DNA of 64,000 nucleotides from Rhodanobacter sp. L36 (GCF_009765755.1 NZ_LMUV01000002.1:62001-126000), one strand, 5' to 3'; shown: positions 19,683 to 29,860, counted from the stretch's first letter. Program-made: numbers and translations. Notes: generated from the letters alone by a model not told the origin.

Positions 19683-19808
19683 TTCGCAAACATGTGTGTT
19701 TTTTGTTGCGCACCGCATCAATTTTAACTTAAGGTCATACAACACGGCCGACTGGCGTGTAGCGACGGGGGAGTCGCAACAACATCAACCAATTCCAGGG
19801 AAGTCCGC

Positions 19809-22262
19809 ATGTCAGCCTTTCGTCGCAATCGATTCACCACCGCTCTCCTGCCGCTGCTCGGCATGAGCTTGTTCGGCACGGCAGCCTTTGGCCAGGACGC
19901 TCCCAACAGCGCGCCCGACGTCAAAGACGCCAAGCAGTTGCAACAGATGGTGGTGACAGGCACCCGTGCCACCAACCGCACCGTGGCGGAATCGATTTCT
20001 CCCATCGACGTGCTGACCAAAGCGGACCTGGCCAACAGCGGCGCCAGCGACTTGGCCACTGCGCTGTCCACCCTGTTGCCGTCGCTCGATTTTCCGCGAC
20101 CCGCGATCAGCGACGGCAGCGATGCCGTGCGCGCGGCCAGCCTGCGCGGCTTGTCGCCCGACGACGTGCTGGTGCTGGTGGACGGCAAGCGTTATCACAC
20201 CTCCAGTATGGTGAATTACCTCACCACCGTGGGCCGCGGCTCGGCGCCGGTCGATTTCAACTCGATCCCGCTTTCCGCGATCGACCATATCGAAGTGCTG
20301 CGCGATGGTGCGGCGGCCCAGTACGGCTCTGACGCCATTGCCGGTGTCGTCAACGTCATCCTGAAGCATGGCGGCGGCGCCGGCACCAACGAAATCACCG
20401 TCAATGGCGGCGGCATGAGCAAGGGCGACGGCGCGGAGAACGGTGTATCCGGTTCGTTCGGCGTGCCGCTCGGTGGTCCGGAAGGCAGCGCGCCAGGTTG
20501 GGCTCGGTTGTCGTGGAACTACCAGAACACGATGAACACCAATCGGGCCGAGAACACCGACAAGGCCAGCAACCTCACTCCAAGCAACTTGAATGCGCAG
20601 GGCATTCCCTACGAGCGCTACGGCGATCCGGCGGTCAAGACCTACCAGGCGTTGCTCGCTTTCGGCTGGGACTTTTCGCCGAATGTGGAGCTCTATGGCA
20701 ACGCCAACCTCAGCCGGCGCGACGTCACCTCGAACGGCTATTACCGCGCCGGCGGCAACTACCGGAATACCACCGCGATCTATCCGAACGGCTTCCTGCC
20801 GCAGATCGTCAACCACGTGGACGACGGCTCGCTGGTGCTCGGCGTCAAAGGCCACACCGACAGCGGCTGGCATTGGGACGCCTCGGCGGATCTTGGCGTC
20901 AACCACATGGTGTTCGACATTGCGAACACGCTCAACATCAACCAGTACTACACCACGCTCGCGGAAACCGGCGTCGGCTACAGCCCGACCTACTTCAACG
21001 CCGGCGCGTTCAAGACGCAGCAGAGCGTCGCCAATATCGATCTGAGCAAGGAGTACACCCCGAGCTTTCTGCCCAACCCGGTCACGCTGGCGTTCGGTGG
21101 CGAGTACCGCAAGGATCAATACAGCGTCGAGGCCGGCGATCCGAACTCGTATTTCTTCAATCCGAACACGCTGCAGCCGAGCGGCTCACCGTATCCCGGT
21201 GGTTCGCAGGTCTATCCGGGCGCAGCGCCTGCGGTGGCCGGCAACTTCAGCCGGCACAGCGAAGCGGCTTACGTGGATCTGGAAACCGACCTCACCAGCA
21301 AGTTGTCCGCCGGTGTAGCCGCCCGTTACGAGGATTACAGCGATGCCGGCTCCACCCGTTCGGGCAAAGTTTCGCTGCGCTACCAGCTGACCGACACGTT
21401 TGCCCTGCGTACCACGGCATCGAACGGCTTCCGCGCACCGTCACTTGCCCAGGACAACTATGAGTCCGTGGTCACCTCGACCAATCCGACCACCGGCGCA
21501 TTGCAGCAGAGCGGAACCTTCCGCACTTCATCACCCACCGCCATCGCCCTCGGCGCCAAACCACTGACGCCGGAAAAATCCACTAACTACGGTCTGGGCG
21601 GCGTGTGGCAGCCGACGAGTGATTTCAGTGCGACGCTGGATCTGTACCAGATCCGCATCTGGGATCAGATCCTCTACAGCGACACGCTCGACGTCACGCC
21701 GACGCCAGCCAATGGCGAAGTCAGCGGCGCCCAGTTCTTCGTCAACGGTGCCACCACGCGTACGCGCGGCGCCGACCTGATCCTGAACCAGCGCTTCGAC
21801 CTCGATGCGGCCGGCAAGTTGAACCTCGGCCTGAGCGGCAACTACAACAAGACCGATATTCTGGAAGTGTCCAACCCGAACTTCGGCCGCGTTAGCCAAG
21901 GCATCCTCACGGTGGCCACGCCACGCACCAAGTACGTCGTCTACGGTGATTGGCTGGTACAGAACTTCGACTTGCACGCCAACCTGACCCGCTACGGCTC
22001 GATCGTTCGACTCGGCACGGAAGAAGACGGATCGGGCGATCAGCAATTTGCGGCACGCTGGCTGCTCGATCTCGCGGCCAGTTACAAACTTGACGCGTGG
22101 ACCTTCACCGTGGGCGCCGACAACCTCACCAATCAGTATCCGACCAAGACGGCACTCAACAATGCCGTGGACGACCGTGCCGATGGCCTGCAGTATTCGC
22201 CGCTGTCGCCCTTCGGCTTCAACGGCCGCTACGTTTACGGCAAGGTCGCTTTCACTTTCTGA
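19809..22262 (+). CDS. TonB-dependent receptor 2 (paralogue of receptor 1)
   Basis: 817 aa outer-membrane receptor. A signal peptide ends AAFGQ near residue 29, LQQMVVTGTRATNRT resembles a TonB box, and the plug contains LRGLSPDDVLVLVDGKRYH and IEVLRDGAAAQYGSDAIAGVVNV. The barrel ends VYGKVAFTF. It shares plug and C-terminal blocks with receptor 1, but the extracellular loops differ, so ligand specificity may have diverged. GGGA precedes the ATG. It is followed by a copy of the same terminator, consistent with tandem duplication of the whole unit. Substrate unknown. Confidence 0.9.
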   Translation: MSAFRRNRFTTALLPLLGMSLFGTAAFGQDAPNSAPDVKDAKQLQQMVVTGTRATNRTVAESISPIDVLTKADLANSGASDLATALSTLLPSLDFPRPAISDGSDAVRAASLRGLSPDDVLVLVDGKRYHTSSMVNYLTTVGRGSAPVDFNSIPLSAIDHIEVLRDGAAAQYGSDAIAGVVNVILKHGGGAGTNEITVNGGGMSKGDGAENGVSGSFGVPLGGPEGSAPGWARLSWNYQNTMNTNRAENTDKASNLTPSNLNAQGIPYERYGDPAVKTYQALLAFGWDFSPNVELYGNANLSRRDVTSNGYYRAGGNYRNTTAIYPNGFLPQIVNHVDDGSLVLGVKGHTDSGWHWDASADLGVNHMVFDIANTLNINQYYTTLAETGVGYSPTYFNAGAFKTQQSVANIDLSKEYTPSFLPNPVTLAFGGEYRKDQYSVEAGDPNSYFFNPNTLQPSGSPYPGGSQVYPGAAPAVAGNFSRHSEAAYVDLETDLTSKLSAGVAARYEDYSDAGSTRSGKVSLRYQLTDTFALRTTASNGFRAPSLAQDNYESVVTSTNPTTGALQQSGTFRTSSPTAIALGAKPLTPEKSTNYGLGGVWQPTSDFSATLDLYQIRIWDQILYSDTLDVTPTPANGEVSGAQFFVNGATTRTRGADLILNQRFDLDAAGKLNLGLSGNYNKTDILEVSNPNFGRVSQGILTVATPRTKYVVYGDWLVQNFDLHANLTRYGSIVRLGTEEDGSGDQQFAARWLLDLAASYKLDAWTFTVGADNLTNQYPTKTALNNAVDDRADGLQYSPLSPFGFNGRYVYGKVAFTF

Positions 22263-22290
22263 CGATCAGTGTCTGAATCCGCGAACAAGA

Positions 22291-22319
22291 AAATCCCGGC
22301 TTTCGCCGGGATTTTTTCT
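22291..22319 (+). terminator. Terminator of TonB receptor 2, likely bidirectional with clpB
   Basis: AATCCCGGC-TTTC-GCCGGGATT stem-loop with T-run on the plus strand and an A-rich left flank that gives TTTTC on the minus strand. It lies between the convergent receptor and clpB genes. Confidence 0.88.
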
Positions 22320-22338
22320 TGCGCCAACTGCTTACGCA

Positions 22339-24936
22339 TCAGCCATTCGTGAAACGCAGATGCCCGCCTTCGGCATCGACCTTGATCTTCGCGCCGGCGA
22401 CATAACGACCTTCGAGGATTTCCTTCGCCAGCGGATTTTCCAGCTGCTGCTGAATCGCGCGTTTCAGCGGACGCGCGCCATACACAGGATCGAAACCGGT
22501 ATTTCCCAGTAGCGCGAGCGCGGCATCGCTGACCTCGAGCTTCAACTGACGCTCGGCCAGTCTCTTCTCCAGATTCACCAGCTGGATACGCGCGATGGCG
22601 CGAATCTGTGCTTTATCCAATGGGCGGAACACCACGATCTCGTCAAGCCGGTTGATGAACTCGGGGCGGAAGTGCGCCTGCACCACGCCGAGCACCGACG
22701 CCTTCATCTGCGTGTACTGCTCCTCCGCGTCGCCGCCTTCGCTGTTCTCCGACACATCCTGGATCATCTGCGAACCGAGGTTGGAGGTCATCACGATCAC
22801 CGTGTTGCGGAAGTCCACGGTGCGCCCCTGGCCATCGGTGAGGCGACCATCGTCCAGCACCTGCAGCAGGATGTTGAACACATCCGGATGCGCCTTCTCC
22901 ACTTCGTCCAGCAGGATCACGCTGTACGGCCGGCGACGCACCGCTTCAGTGAGATAACCGCCTTCCTCGTAACCGACGTAGCCAGGCGGCGCGCCGACCA
23001 GGCGGCTCACGGAATGCTTCTCCATGAATTCGCTCATGTCGATGCGCACCATCGCATCGGTGGTGTCGAACATGAATTCGGCGAGCGCCTTGCACAACTC
23101 GGTCTTGCCCACGCCGGTCGGACCGAGGAACAGGAACGAACCGCTCGGACGCGCCGGATCGGACAGCCCTGCGCGTGCGCGACGGATCGCATCGGACACC
23201 GCGCGCACGGCTTCGTCCTGGCCGACCACGCGGCGATGCAGATCGTCTTCCATGTGCAGCAGCTTTTCGCGTTCGCCCTCGAGCATCTTCGCGACCGGGA
23301 TACCGGTCCAGCGCGCAACGACCTCGGCGATTTCCTCTGCGGTGACCTTGTCCTGCAGCAGCTTGAAATCCTGCTGCTCGGCTGCCTGCGCCACCGCGAG
23401 CTGCTTCTCCAGTTCAGGCAGCCGGCCATACTGGATCTCGCTCATCTTCGCGTAATCCTGCCCACGCTGCGCCGACTCAAGATCCAGCCGCGCCTGCTCG
23501 ATTTGTTCCTTGACCTTGGTCGTGCCCTGCAGCGCAGCCTTCTCCGATTTCCATATTTCATTGAGATCGGAGAACTCGCGTTCGAGCTTTTCGATGTCGG
23601 TTTCGAGATCGGCCAGACGCTGTTTCGACTCGGCGTCCTTTTCCTTCTTCAGCATCTCGCGCTGGATCTTCAGCTGGATCAACCGGCGCTCGAGACGATC
23701 GAGTTCCTCCGGCTTGGAGTCGATTTCCATGCGGATGCGTGAAGCCGCTTCGTCCATCAGGTCGATCGCCTTGTCCGGCAGCTGACGGTCGGTGATGTAA
23801 CGGTTGGAAAGCGTGGCCGCAGCAACGATCGCCGGATCGGTGATCTCCACGCCGTGATGGACGGCGTAGCGCTCCTTGAGCCCGCGCAGGATCGCGATGG
23901 TGTCTTCCACTGATGGCTCGCCGACAAACACTTTCTGGAAACGTCGTTCGAGCGCAGCGTCCTTCTCGATGTACTTGCGATATTCGTCCAGCGTGGTGGC
24001 GCCGATGCAATGCAGTTCGCCGCGCGCCAGCGCGGGCTTGAGCATGTTGACCGCATCCATCGCACCGTCCGCCTTGCCGGCGCCGACCATCGTGTGCAGT
24101 TCGTCGATGAACAGGATCACGCGTCCTTCCTGCTTGGACAGATCGCTGAGCACCGCTTTCAGGCGCTCCTCGAATTCACCGCGGAATTTCGCGCCGGCGA
24201 TCAACGCGCCCATGTCGAGCGAGAGCACGCGACGATCGCGCAGACCTTCGGGCACCTCGCCCTTGATGATGCGCTGAGCGAGGCCTTCCACGATCGCGGT
24301 CTTGCCGACGCCGGGTTCACCGATCAGCACGGGGTTGTTCTTGGTGCGCCGCTGCAGCACCTGGATCGTGCGACGGATTTCCTCGTCGCGACCGATCACC
24401 GGATCGAGCTTGCCACGCTCGGCACGCTCCGTCAGATCGATGCAGTATTTCTCCAGCGCCTGGCGTTGTTCCTCCGCGTTTTCGCTCTGCACCTTTTCGC
24501 CGCCGCGCAGTTTTTCGATCGCCGTTTCGAGATCCGCCTTGTTCGCGCCCGCTGCTTTCAAAGCCGCGCCGAGTTCGCCTTTGTCGTCGAGCGCTGCCAA
24601 CACAAAAAGCTCGCTGGCGATGAACTGGTCGCCACGCTGCTGCGCGAGTTTGTCGGTGACGTTGAGCAGGCGCGTGAGGTCGTTGCCGATGTTGATGTTG
24701 CCCTCCTGCCCACTCACTTTCGGCAGACGTTCGAGCAGGCCATTCACGCGCTGGCGCAACGTGGGCACGTTGACTTGCGCCTGGGTCAGCAACGGCGCGG
24801 TCGAGCCGCCCTGCTGATCGAGCAGTGCCGCCATCACATGCGCCGGTTCGATGATGTTGTTGTCGCGGCCCACGGCCAGCGATTGCGCGTCGGCCAGCGC
24901 CTGCTGGAAACGCGAGGTGAGTTTGTCCATTCGCAT
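22339..24936 (-). CDS. clpB: Disaggregase chaperone ClpB
   Basis: Hexameric AAA+ protein that extracts aggregated proteins with DnaK. From [11 protein letters not shown] at 24936 (preceded by GAGGGG) it is 865 aa, the family length. It has an N-domain repeat pair, NBD1 with Walker [10 protein letters not shown] near 205 and Walker B ILFIDELH, the coiled-coil M-domain (about 410-530), and NBD2 with GPTGVGKTE near 605 and the pore loop GYVGYEEGG. An upstream in-frame ATG at 24975 is rejected because it falls on the predicted transcription start. A sigma-32-like promoter lies upstream. Confidence 0.97.
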   Translation of the reverse strand: MRMDKLTSRFQQALADAQSLAVGRDNNIIEPAHVMAALLDQQGGSTAPLLTQAQVNVPTLRQRVNGLLERLPKVSGQEGNINIGNDLTRLLNVTDKLAQQRGDQFIASELFVLAALDDKGELGAALKAAGANKADLETAIEKLRGGEKVQSENAEEQRQALEKYCIDLTERAERGKLDPVIGRDEEIRRTIQVLQRRTKNNPVLIGEPGVGKTAIVEGLAQRIIKGEVPEGLRDRRVLSLDMGALIAGAKFRGEFEERLKAVLSDLSKQEGRVILFIDELHTMVGAGKADGAMDAVNMLKPALARGELHCIGATTLDEYRKYIEKDAALERRFQKVFVGEPSVEDTIAILRGLKERYAVHHGVEITDPAIVAAATLSNRYITDRQLPDKAIDLMDEAASRIRMEIDSKPEELDRLERRLIQLKIQREMLKKEKDAESKQRLADLETDIEKLEREFSDLNEIWKSEKAALQGTTKVKEQIEQARLDLESAQRGQDYAKMSEIQYGRLPELEKQLAVAQAAEQQDFKLLQDKVTAEEIAEVVARWTGIPVAKMLEGEREKLLHMEDDLHRRVVGQDEAVRAVSDAIRRARAGLSDPARPSGSFLFLGPTGVGKTELCKALAEFMFDTTDAMVRIDMSEFMEKHSVSRLVGAPPGYVGYEEGGYLTEAVRRRPYSVILLDEVEKAHPDVFNILLQVLDDGRLTDGQGRTVDFRNTVIVMTSNLGSQMIQDVSENSEGGDAEEQYTQMKASVLGVVQAHFRPEFINRLDEIVVFRPLDKAQIRAIARIQLVNLEKRLAERQLKLEVSDAALALLGNTGFDPVYGARPLKRAIQQQLENPLAKEILEGRYVAGAKIKVDAEGGHLRFTNG

Positions 24937-24983
24937 CGTGTCGCCCCTCAAGTCGGTCTGGCGTTCGTCCGCCACTGCCTGCG

Positions 24984-25013
24984 AGATGCGGACAACGCGC
25001 CGTGATTCAAGCC
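24984..25013 (-). promoter_or_regulatory. Candidate heat-shock (sigma-32) promoter of clpB
   Basis: On the minus strand GGCTTGAA (25013-25006), a 14 bp spacer and CCGCATCT (24991-24984) match the sigma-32 consensus CTTGAA / CCCCATNT closely (7 of 8 in the -10). The leader to the clpB ATG is about 40 nt. Confidence 0.7.
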
Positions 25014-25081
25014 GATGCAGGGCGGCGCAGCGTCCATCGTGGCTAGAAGCTCTTCACATTCGGTTTGGTACGGTCGGGTCG

Positions 25082-25915
25082 ATGTCAACATCCGATTCCA
25101 TCACACAACCCGCGCCGACATCGCTGCCCGCGCCACCGCTTCCCGAACACGCGCCATGGGCGCTGCTGCTCGACGTGGATGGCACGCTGCTCGATTTCGC
25201 CGACGACCCGCTCGCGGTCTCGGTCAATGGCACCTTGCTCGATCTGTTGCACGGATTGCATCGCGCGTTGCATGGCGCGCTGGCGCTGGTCAGCGGTCGT
25301 GGACTGGAAGATCTCGATCGCTTGTTTGGCCGTCCACCATGGGCGGCGATCGGATTGCACGGGTTGCAACTGCGCCACGCCAACGGCAGTTTTCGTCGCA
25401 TCGATGTGCCCGAAGAACAGCAGGCGCGCATGCGCGAGGCGACACTCCGGCTGGCCGCACAATTCGACGATGTACACGTGGAAGACAAGCAACTGTCGAT
25501 CGCGCTCCACTGCCTGGGCGACGCGCGACAATTCGCTGATGTGCACGATTCCGCGCGCGACCTGCTGCGCGAACTGCCCGGTTACGAACTTCAACCCGGC
25601 CGACGCGTGCTCGAATTCAAACCAAGCGGCATGGACAAGGGACGCGCCATGCAGGAGCTGCTTGGCCGCGAGCCGTTCGTCGGCCGCGTGCCGGTGTACG
25701 CCGGTGATGACCTCACCGACGAATACGCGTTCGCCGTCGCCAACAAGCGCAACGGCATCAGCGTGCGGATCGGCTCGCGCGAACCCACGCTGGCCCGTTT
25801 CACCCTTCCAGGCCCCGCTGCGACCGCGGTGTGGCTGACCCGGATTCTCGACACCCTGACTCACCATGGAACCCACCTGCATGCCTCGCACACCGGAGGA
25901 CAGCACCAGCCTTGA
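25082..25915 (+). CDS. otsB: Trehalose-6-phosphate phosphatase OtsB
   Basis: HAD-family phosphatase that dephosphorylates trehalose 6-phosphate to trehalose. The start MSTSDS at 25082 gives 277 aa; longer open frames run into the clpB promoter. HAD motif I is LLDVDGTLLDF with nucleophile D31 and D33. SGRGLEDL and the late AGDDLTDEYAF acidic motif are present. It overlaps the GH15 gene by about 50 bp and heads the otsB-GH15-otsA operon, divergent from clpB. Confidence 0.93.
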   Translation: MSTSDSITQPAPTSLPAPPLPEHAPWALLLDVDGTLLDFADDPLAVSVNGTLLDLLHGLHRALHGALALVSGRGLEDLDRLFGRPPWAAIGLHGLQLRHANGSFRRIDVPEEQQARMREATLRLAAQFDDVHVEDKQLSIALHCLGDARQFADVHDSARDLLRELPGYELQPGRRVLEFKPSGMDKGRAMQELLGREPFVGRVPVYAGDDLTDEYAFAVANKRNGISVRIGSREPTLARFTLPGPAATAVWLTRILDTLTHHGTHLHASHTGGQHQP

Positions 25916-27680
25916 GCTGGGCGTGATCGGCAACGGCAGCGTTGCCGCATTGATCGATAGTCACGCGCGCATCGTGTGGGGCTGCCTGCCGCGTTTCGAT
26001 GCCGACGCGAGTTTCTGTTCGCTGCTTTCGCCCGTTGGCGAAGGCGGCGACTGGGCCATCGAACTGGAAGATCTCGACCACGCCGGGCAGTTCTACCTGG
26101 ACAACACGGCGGTACTGGTGACACGTCTGTTCGACCAGCACGGCGGCGCCATCGAGATCACCGACTTCGCGCCGCGCCATCGTTCAAATGGACGTCTATA
26201 TCATCCCGTCATGCTGGCGCGCCGCGTGGCGCCGATCAGTGGTTCGCCACGCGTGCGTGTGTTGTTGCGACCGCTTTGCGATTACGGTGCGCGCAGCGCG
26301 CAAACCACCTCGGGCAGTAACCACATTCGTTACTTGCTGAGCGACGTGGTGCAGCGGATGACCAGCGATATCGCCGCGCCGCTGATCGAACGCGCGCTGC
26401 CGTTCGGACTCGATCGACCGGCGCATTTCATCTTCGGTCCAGACGAAACACTCAATGACAACCCCGCCGATTTCATCCGCCTCGCGCTGGAACGCACACT
26501 GGGATACTGGCGTGACTGGGTGCGTTATCTGTCGATTCCCTACGAGTGGCAAGAGCCGGTGATCCGCGCGGCCATCACGCTGAAACTGTGCCAGTACGAA
26601 GCGACCGGCGCGATCGTCGCCGCGTTGACGACGTCGATTCCCGAAGCCGGCGGCACCGCGCGCAATTGGGATTACCGCTACTGCTGGCTGCGCGATGCGG
26701 CCTTCACCGTGCGCGCGCTCAACCGGCTCGGCGCGACACGCAGCATGGAGGAATACATCCGCTACGTGTTCAATCTCGTCGCCTCGAAAGAAGACGCCGA
26801 AATCGGGCCTGTATTCGGCATCACCTTCGAGCGTGACCTGGCCGAGCGCCAAGTGGAAAGCCTCGCCGGTTACCGGGGCATGAGCCCGGTGCGCGTTGGC
26901 AACGATGCATGGCGACAACGGCAGAACGATGTTTACGGCTCGGTGGTGCTGGCGTCGGCGCAACTTTTCTTCGATCGCCGGCTGGAGCATCGCGGCGACG
27001 AGATTACTTTCCGTCGGCTGGAACGCATGGGCAACATGGCGCTGCGCATGGCCGAGCAGACCGATGCCGGCCTGTGGGAATTTCGCGGGCGCGCTGCCGT
27101 GCATACCTATTCCGCGGCGATGTGCTGGGCCGCGTGCGATCGCCTTGCGCACATCGCCACCGAACTTGGTCTTGACGATCGCGCGCGCTACTGGCACGAC
27201 GAAGCCGTGGAGTTGCACGAACGCATCGAAGCACACGCGTGGAACGAAAAGCTCGGCCATTTCGTCGACGCGTATGACGGTGAACATCTGGATGCCAGTT
27301 TGCTGCTGCTCGCCGACATCGGCTTCGTCGAGGCGAGCGACCCGCGTTTCGTCCGCACCGTGGATGCCATCGGCGTAGCGCTCGGTCGTGGCGATTACCT
27401 GTTCCGCTACATGGCACCGGACGATTTCGGCGCGCCGGAAACGAGCTTCAACATCTGCACGTTCTGGTACATCGAGGCGCTGGCCGCGACTGGCCGCAAG
27501 GAGCGCGCACGGGCGATGTTCGAGCACATGCTGAAACAGCGAAACGCGTTGGGCCTGCTGTCGGAGGACATCGAACCAGCCAGCGGCGAGCACTGGGGCA
27601 ACTACCCGCAGACCTATTCGCTGGTGGGCCTCATCCAGGCCGCGATGCGGCTGTCACGACGCTGGGAGGACGCGCTGTGA
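25866..27680 (+). CDS. Glycoside hydrolase family 15 (trehalase- or glucoamylase-type)
   Basis: 604 aa cytoplasmic GH15 enzyme. An N-terminal beta-sandwich domain is followed by an (alpha/alpha)6 barrel with RNWDYRYCWLRDAAFT (about 259-274) and the C-terminal catalytic-base region with EPASGEHWGNYPQTYSLVG. Bacterial GH15 includes glucoamylases, glucodextranases and a trehalase group known from mycobacteria. Being wedged between otsB and otsA makes trehalase the favoured activity here, by inference. No signal peptide. A second in-frame ATG at 25881 is a possible start. Overlaps otsB and abuts otsA. Confidence 0.85.
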   Translation: MEPTCMPRTPEDSTSLELGVIGNGSVAALIDSHARIVWGCLPRFDADASFCSLLSPVGEGGDWAIELEDLDHAGQFYLDNTAVLVTRLFDQHGGAIEITDFAPRHRSNGRLYHPVMLARRVAPISGSPRVRVLLRPLCDYGARSAQTTSGSNHIRYLLSDVVQRMTSDIAAPLIERALPFGLDRPAHFIFGPDETLNDNPADFIRLALERTLGYWRDWVRYLSIPYEWQEPVIRAAITLKLCQYEATGAIVAALTTSIPEAGGTARNWDYRYCWLRDAAFTVRALNRLGATRSMEEYIRYVFNLVASKEDAEIGPVFGITFERDLAERQVESLAGYRGMSPVRVGNDAWRQRQNDVYGSVVLASAQLFFDRRLEHRGDEITFRRLERMGNMALRMAEQTDAGLWEFRGRAAVHTYSAAMCWAACDRLAHIATELGLDDRARYWHDEAVELHERIEAHAWNEKLGHFVDAYDGEHLDASLLLLADIGFVEASDPRFVRTVDAIGVALGRGDYLFRYMAPDDFGAPETSFNICTFWYIEALAATGRKERARAMFEHMLKQRNALGLLSEDIEPASGEHWGNYPQTYSLVGLIQAAMRLSRRWEDAL

Positions 27681-29062
27681 TGACCTCTGCAAAGCGCGCC
27701 GGAAGACTGGTGGTGGTTTCCAACCGCGTGGCTTTGCCGCGCCAGACCGCCACAGGCGGGCTGGCGTCCGCCCTGCAGGCGGCGCTGCAGGAACATGGCG
27801 GACTCTGGTTCGGCTGGAGCGGCAAGGTGGCTGCGCAAACCGGCGCGGAGGTCCATCACATCGCCGACGGCAACGTGGATTACGCCACCATCGACCTGTC
27901 GCGCGAGGATCACGACGACTTCTACACCGGCTTTGCCAACGGTGCGCTTTGGCCGATGCTGCATTACCGACCCGACCTCGTTGACTACCAGCGCAGCCAT
28001 CTGGACGGCTATCTGAAAGTCAACGAGCTCTTCGCCGAGGAGCTGAGCAAGCTGATCGGTCGCGACGACACGATCTGGGTGCACGACTATCACCTGATTC
28101 CGCTGGGCACGATGTTGCGCAAGTGCGGGGTGAAAAATCGCATCGGTTTCTTTCTGCATACACCGCTGCCGGCTGCAGGCTTGCTGATCGCGCTGCCCAA
28201 TCATCGCGAGCTGCTTGAAACACTTTCGAGCTACGACCTGATCGGCGTGCATACCGCGCGCGATCTGCGCGCACTGGAGGATTATTTCCTGCACGAAGCC
28301 GGCGCGGTAATGCGCCTCGGCGGACGCATGCGAATGCCGGGCGGAAGGCTTTTTCGCGCCGCGGCTTTTCCGATCAGCATCGACACGCCGGCGATTGCCG
28401 AAGCTGCGCGTGCGGCCGAATCAAACGAGGAGATCGATCAACTGCGCAGGAGTTTGCAAGGTCGATCACTGATCATCGGCGTCGATCGTCTGGATTATTC
28501 CAAGGGCCTGCCCCAGCGTTTCGAGGCATTTGCGCGGCTGCTCGAACGCGCGCCCGAGCTGCATCGCAAGATCACGTTCCTGCAGATCGCGCCGCCATCG
28601 CGCGGCACCGTGCAGGAATACCGACAGATTCGCCGTGATCTGGAACGCAGCGCCGGACACATCAACGGCAAATATGCCACGCCGGACTGGGCGCCGATTC
28701 GCTACATCAACAAATCGTTTCCGCATCGCCTGCTGAGCGGCTACTACCGCACCGCGCGCGTGGGCCTCGTGACGCCGCTGCGCGACGGCATGAATCTCGT
28801 CGCCAAGGAATACGTGGCGTGCCAGAACCCGGACAATCCGGGCGTGCTCGTGCTGTCGCGTTTCGCCGGCGCGGCGATGGAACTCACCGACGCGTTGCTG
28901 GTGAATCCCGCCGACACCGAAGAAGTCGCCGACGCGCTGCAGCAAGCGCTGACCATGCGTCTGTCCGAGCGGCGCGAGCGTTGGCACGCAATGATGGATG
29001 TGATCGAGAAGAACGACATCACGGCGTGGCGCAACACGTACCTGCACGCGCTCACACGCTAG
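27680..29062 (+). CDS. otsA: Trehalose-6-phosphate synthase OtsA
   Basis: GT20 glycosyltransferase that joins UDP-glucose and glucose 6-phosphate. The 460 aa product starts at an ATG inside the GH15 stop (TGATG). Motifs are VVVSNRVALP at the N-terminus, WVHDYHLIPLG, FFLHTPLP, the substrate loop GVDRLDYSKGLPQR, and the donor site RDGMNLVAKEYVACQ. Length matches E. coli OtsA. Last gene of the operon; convergent with pgeF. Confidence 0.95.
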   Translation: MTSAKRAGRLVVVSNRVALPRQTATGGLASALQAALQEHGGLWFGWSGKVAAQTGAEVHHIADGNVDYATIDLSREDHDDFYTGFANGALWPMLHYRPDLVDYQRSHLDGYLKVNELFAEELSKLIGRDDTIWVHDYHLIPLGTMLRKCGVKNRIGFFLHTPLPAAGLLIALPNHRELLETLSSYDLIGVHTARDLRALEDYFLHEAGAVMRLGGRMRMPGGRLFRAAAFPISIDTPAIAEAARAAESNEEIDQLRRSLQGRSLIIGVDRLDYSKGLPQRFEAFARLLERAPELHRKITFLQIAPPSRGTVQEYRQIRRDLERSAGHINGKYATPDWAPIRYINKSFPHRLLSGYYRTARVGLVTPLRDGMNLVAKEYVACQNPDNPGVLVLSRFAGAAMELTDALLVNPADTEEVADALQQALTMRLSERRERWHAMMDVIEKNDITAWRNTYLHALTR

Positions 29063-29089
29063 GCGCTTACATATTTGGCGGAGTCCGAT

Positions 29090-29833
29090 TCAATCGAACC
29101 AGATAAGGCTCGCGAACCGGCCGCTGCGCGCGCCTTCGCGCCGGTAGGAATAGAACCGCTCGTCCGCATGCGTGTCGAATCCGCCGCCATGGATTTGCTG
29201 CACGCCGACCGCTTCGAGCCGGCGACGCGCGAGCGAGGCAAGATCGCATAGCCAGTGGCCCGGCCGACTCGCTTCGAAGCACTGCGCCGCAGATGCATCG
29301 TCAGTGACGAACGCGGCGCGTACTTCCTCGCCCACTTCGTACGAGGCCGCGCCGATGCACGGTCCCAGCCACGCGATCAACTGGTCGCGTGGCGAACGCA
29401 GCTGAGTCAGTGTCGCTTCGAGCACGCCGGCAGCGAGTCCGCGCCAGCCCGCATGTGCCGCACCGATCTCGCTGCCGTCGGCGGAGCAGAACAATACCGG
29501 TAGGCAATCCGCGGTGAGAATCGCGAGCACGGTACCCGGCAGATGCGATACCGCCGCATCCGCCTGCGGTGCGTCGCTGCTCGGCAACGGCCCCAGTTCG
29601 GCGACGCCGGTGCCGTGCACCTGACGAAGCCAGCGAGGCGTGGCGGGCAGGCGCAAGGTCTGTTGCAACGCGCTGCGATTCGCCTGCACTGTATCCGCAT
29701 CATCGCCGCTGCTGAGGCCGAGATTGAAACGCTCGAACGGCGCCGCGGATACGCCCGGTCCATGACGTGTGGAAACTGCCGTATGCACGCGCGACGGAGC
29801 AGGCCAGTCGGGAAATATCCAGTTATCGGTCAT
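29090..29833 (-). CDS. pgeF: Peptidoglycan editing factor PgeF / purine nucleoside phosphorylase (YfiH family)
   Basis: 247 aa multicopper-oxidase-fold enzyme. The zinc-binding triad appears as RQVHGT (His), LTADCLPV (Cys) and AAHAGWRGL (His), as in YfiH. Family members have been shown to cleave purine nucleosides and to prevent misincorporation in peptidoglycan precursors. It lies between otsA and rluD, the common rluD-pgeF order in gammaproteobacteria, often followed by clpB. Heptamer repeats lie just upstream of the ATG. Confidence 0.9.
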   Translation of the reverse strand: MTDNWIFPDWPAPSRVHTAVSTRHGPGVSAAPFERFNLGLSSGDDADTVQANRSALQQTLRLPATPRWLRQVHGTGVAELGPLPSSDAPQADAAVSHLPGTVLAILTADCLPVLFCSADGSEIGAAHAGWRGLAAGVLEATLTQLRSPRDQLIAWLGPCIGAASYEVGEEVRAAFVTDDASAAQCFEASRPGHWLCDLASLARRRLEAVGVQQIHGGGFDTHADERFYSYRREGARSGRFASLIWFD

Positions 29834-29839
29834 CTTGCC

Positions 29840-29860
29840 GGAAATCAGGAATAGGGAATC
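29840..29860 (+). repeat. Heptamer repeat upstream of pgeF
   Basis: Three consecutive heptamers, GGAAATC, AGGAATA and GGGAATC, lie in the 83 bp between pgeF and rluD. They are degenerate members of the same GGGAAYC family seen at 7567 and 32248. Confidence 0.55.

Larger units (their letters stand above)
19360..19808 (+). other. Long regulatory leader region before TonB receptor 2
   Basis: No convincing gene is seen; a 90-codon open frame at 19387-19659 has no recognisable features. The stretch holds a MetJ-like operator (19484-19507) and an isolated 7-of-8 met-box ATACGTCT (19607-19614). A strikingly AT-rich block (about 19600-19735) lies in otherwise GC-rich DNA. A leader hairpin GCGAC-GGGGGA-GTCGC (about 19762-19777) follows. 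The leader is about 230 bp longer than that of receptor 1. Confidence 0.6.

Noticed and set aside
19500-19808. Cobalamin or SAM riboswitch in the long leader of receptor 2
   Set aside because: No conserved B12-box or SAM aptamer core could be found by eye; only short hairpins are present. A covariance-model search would settle it.
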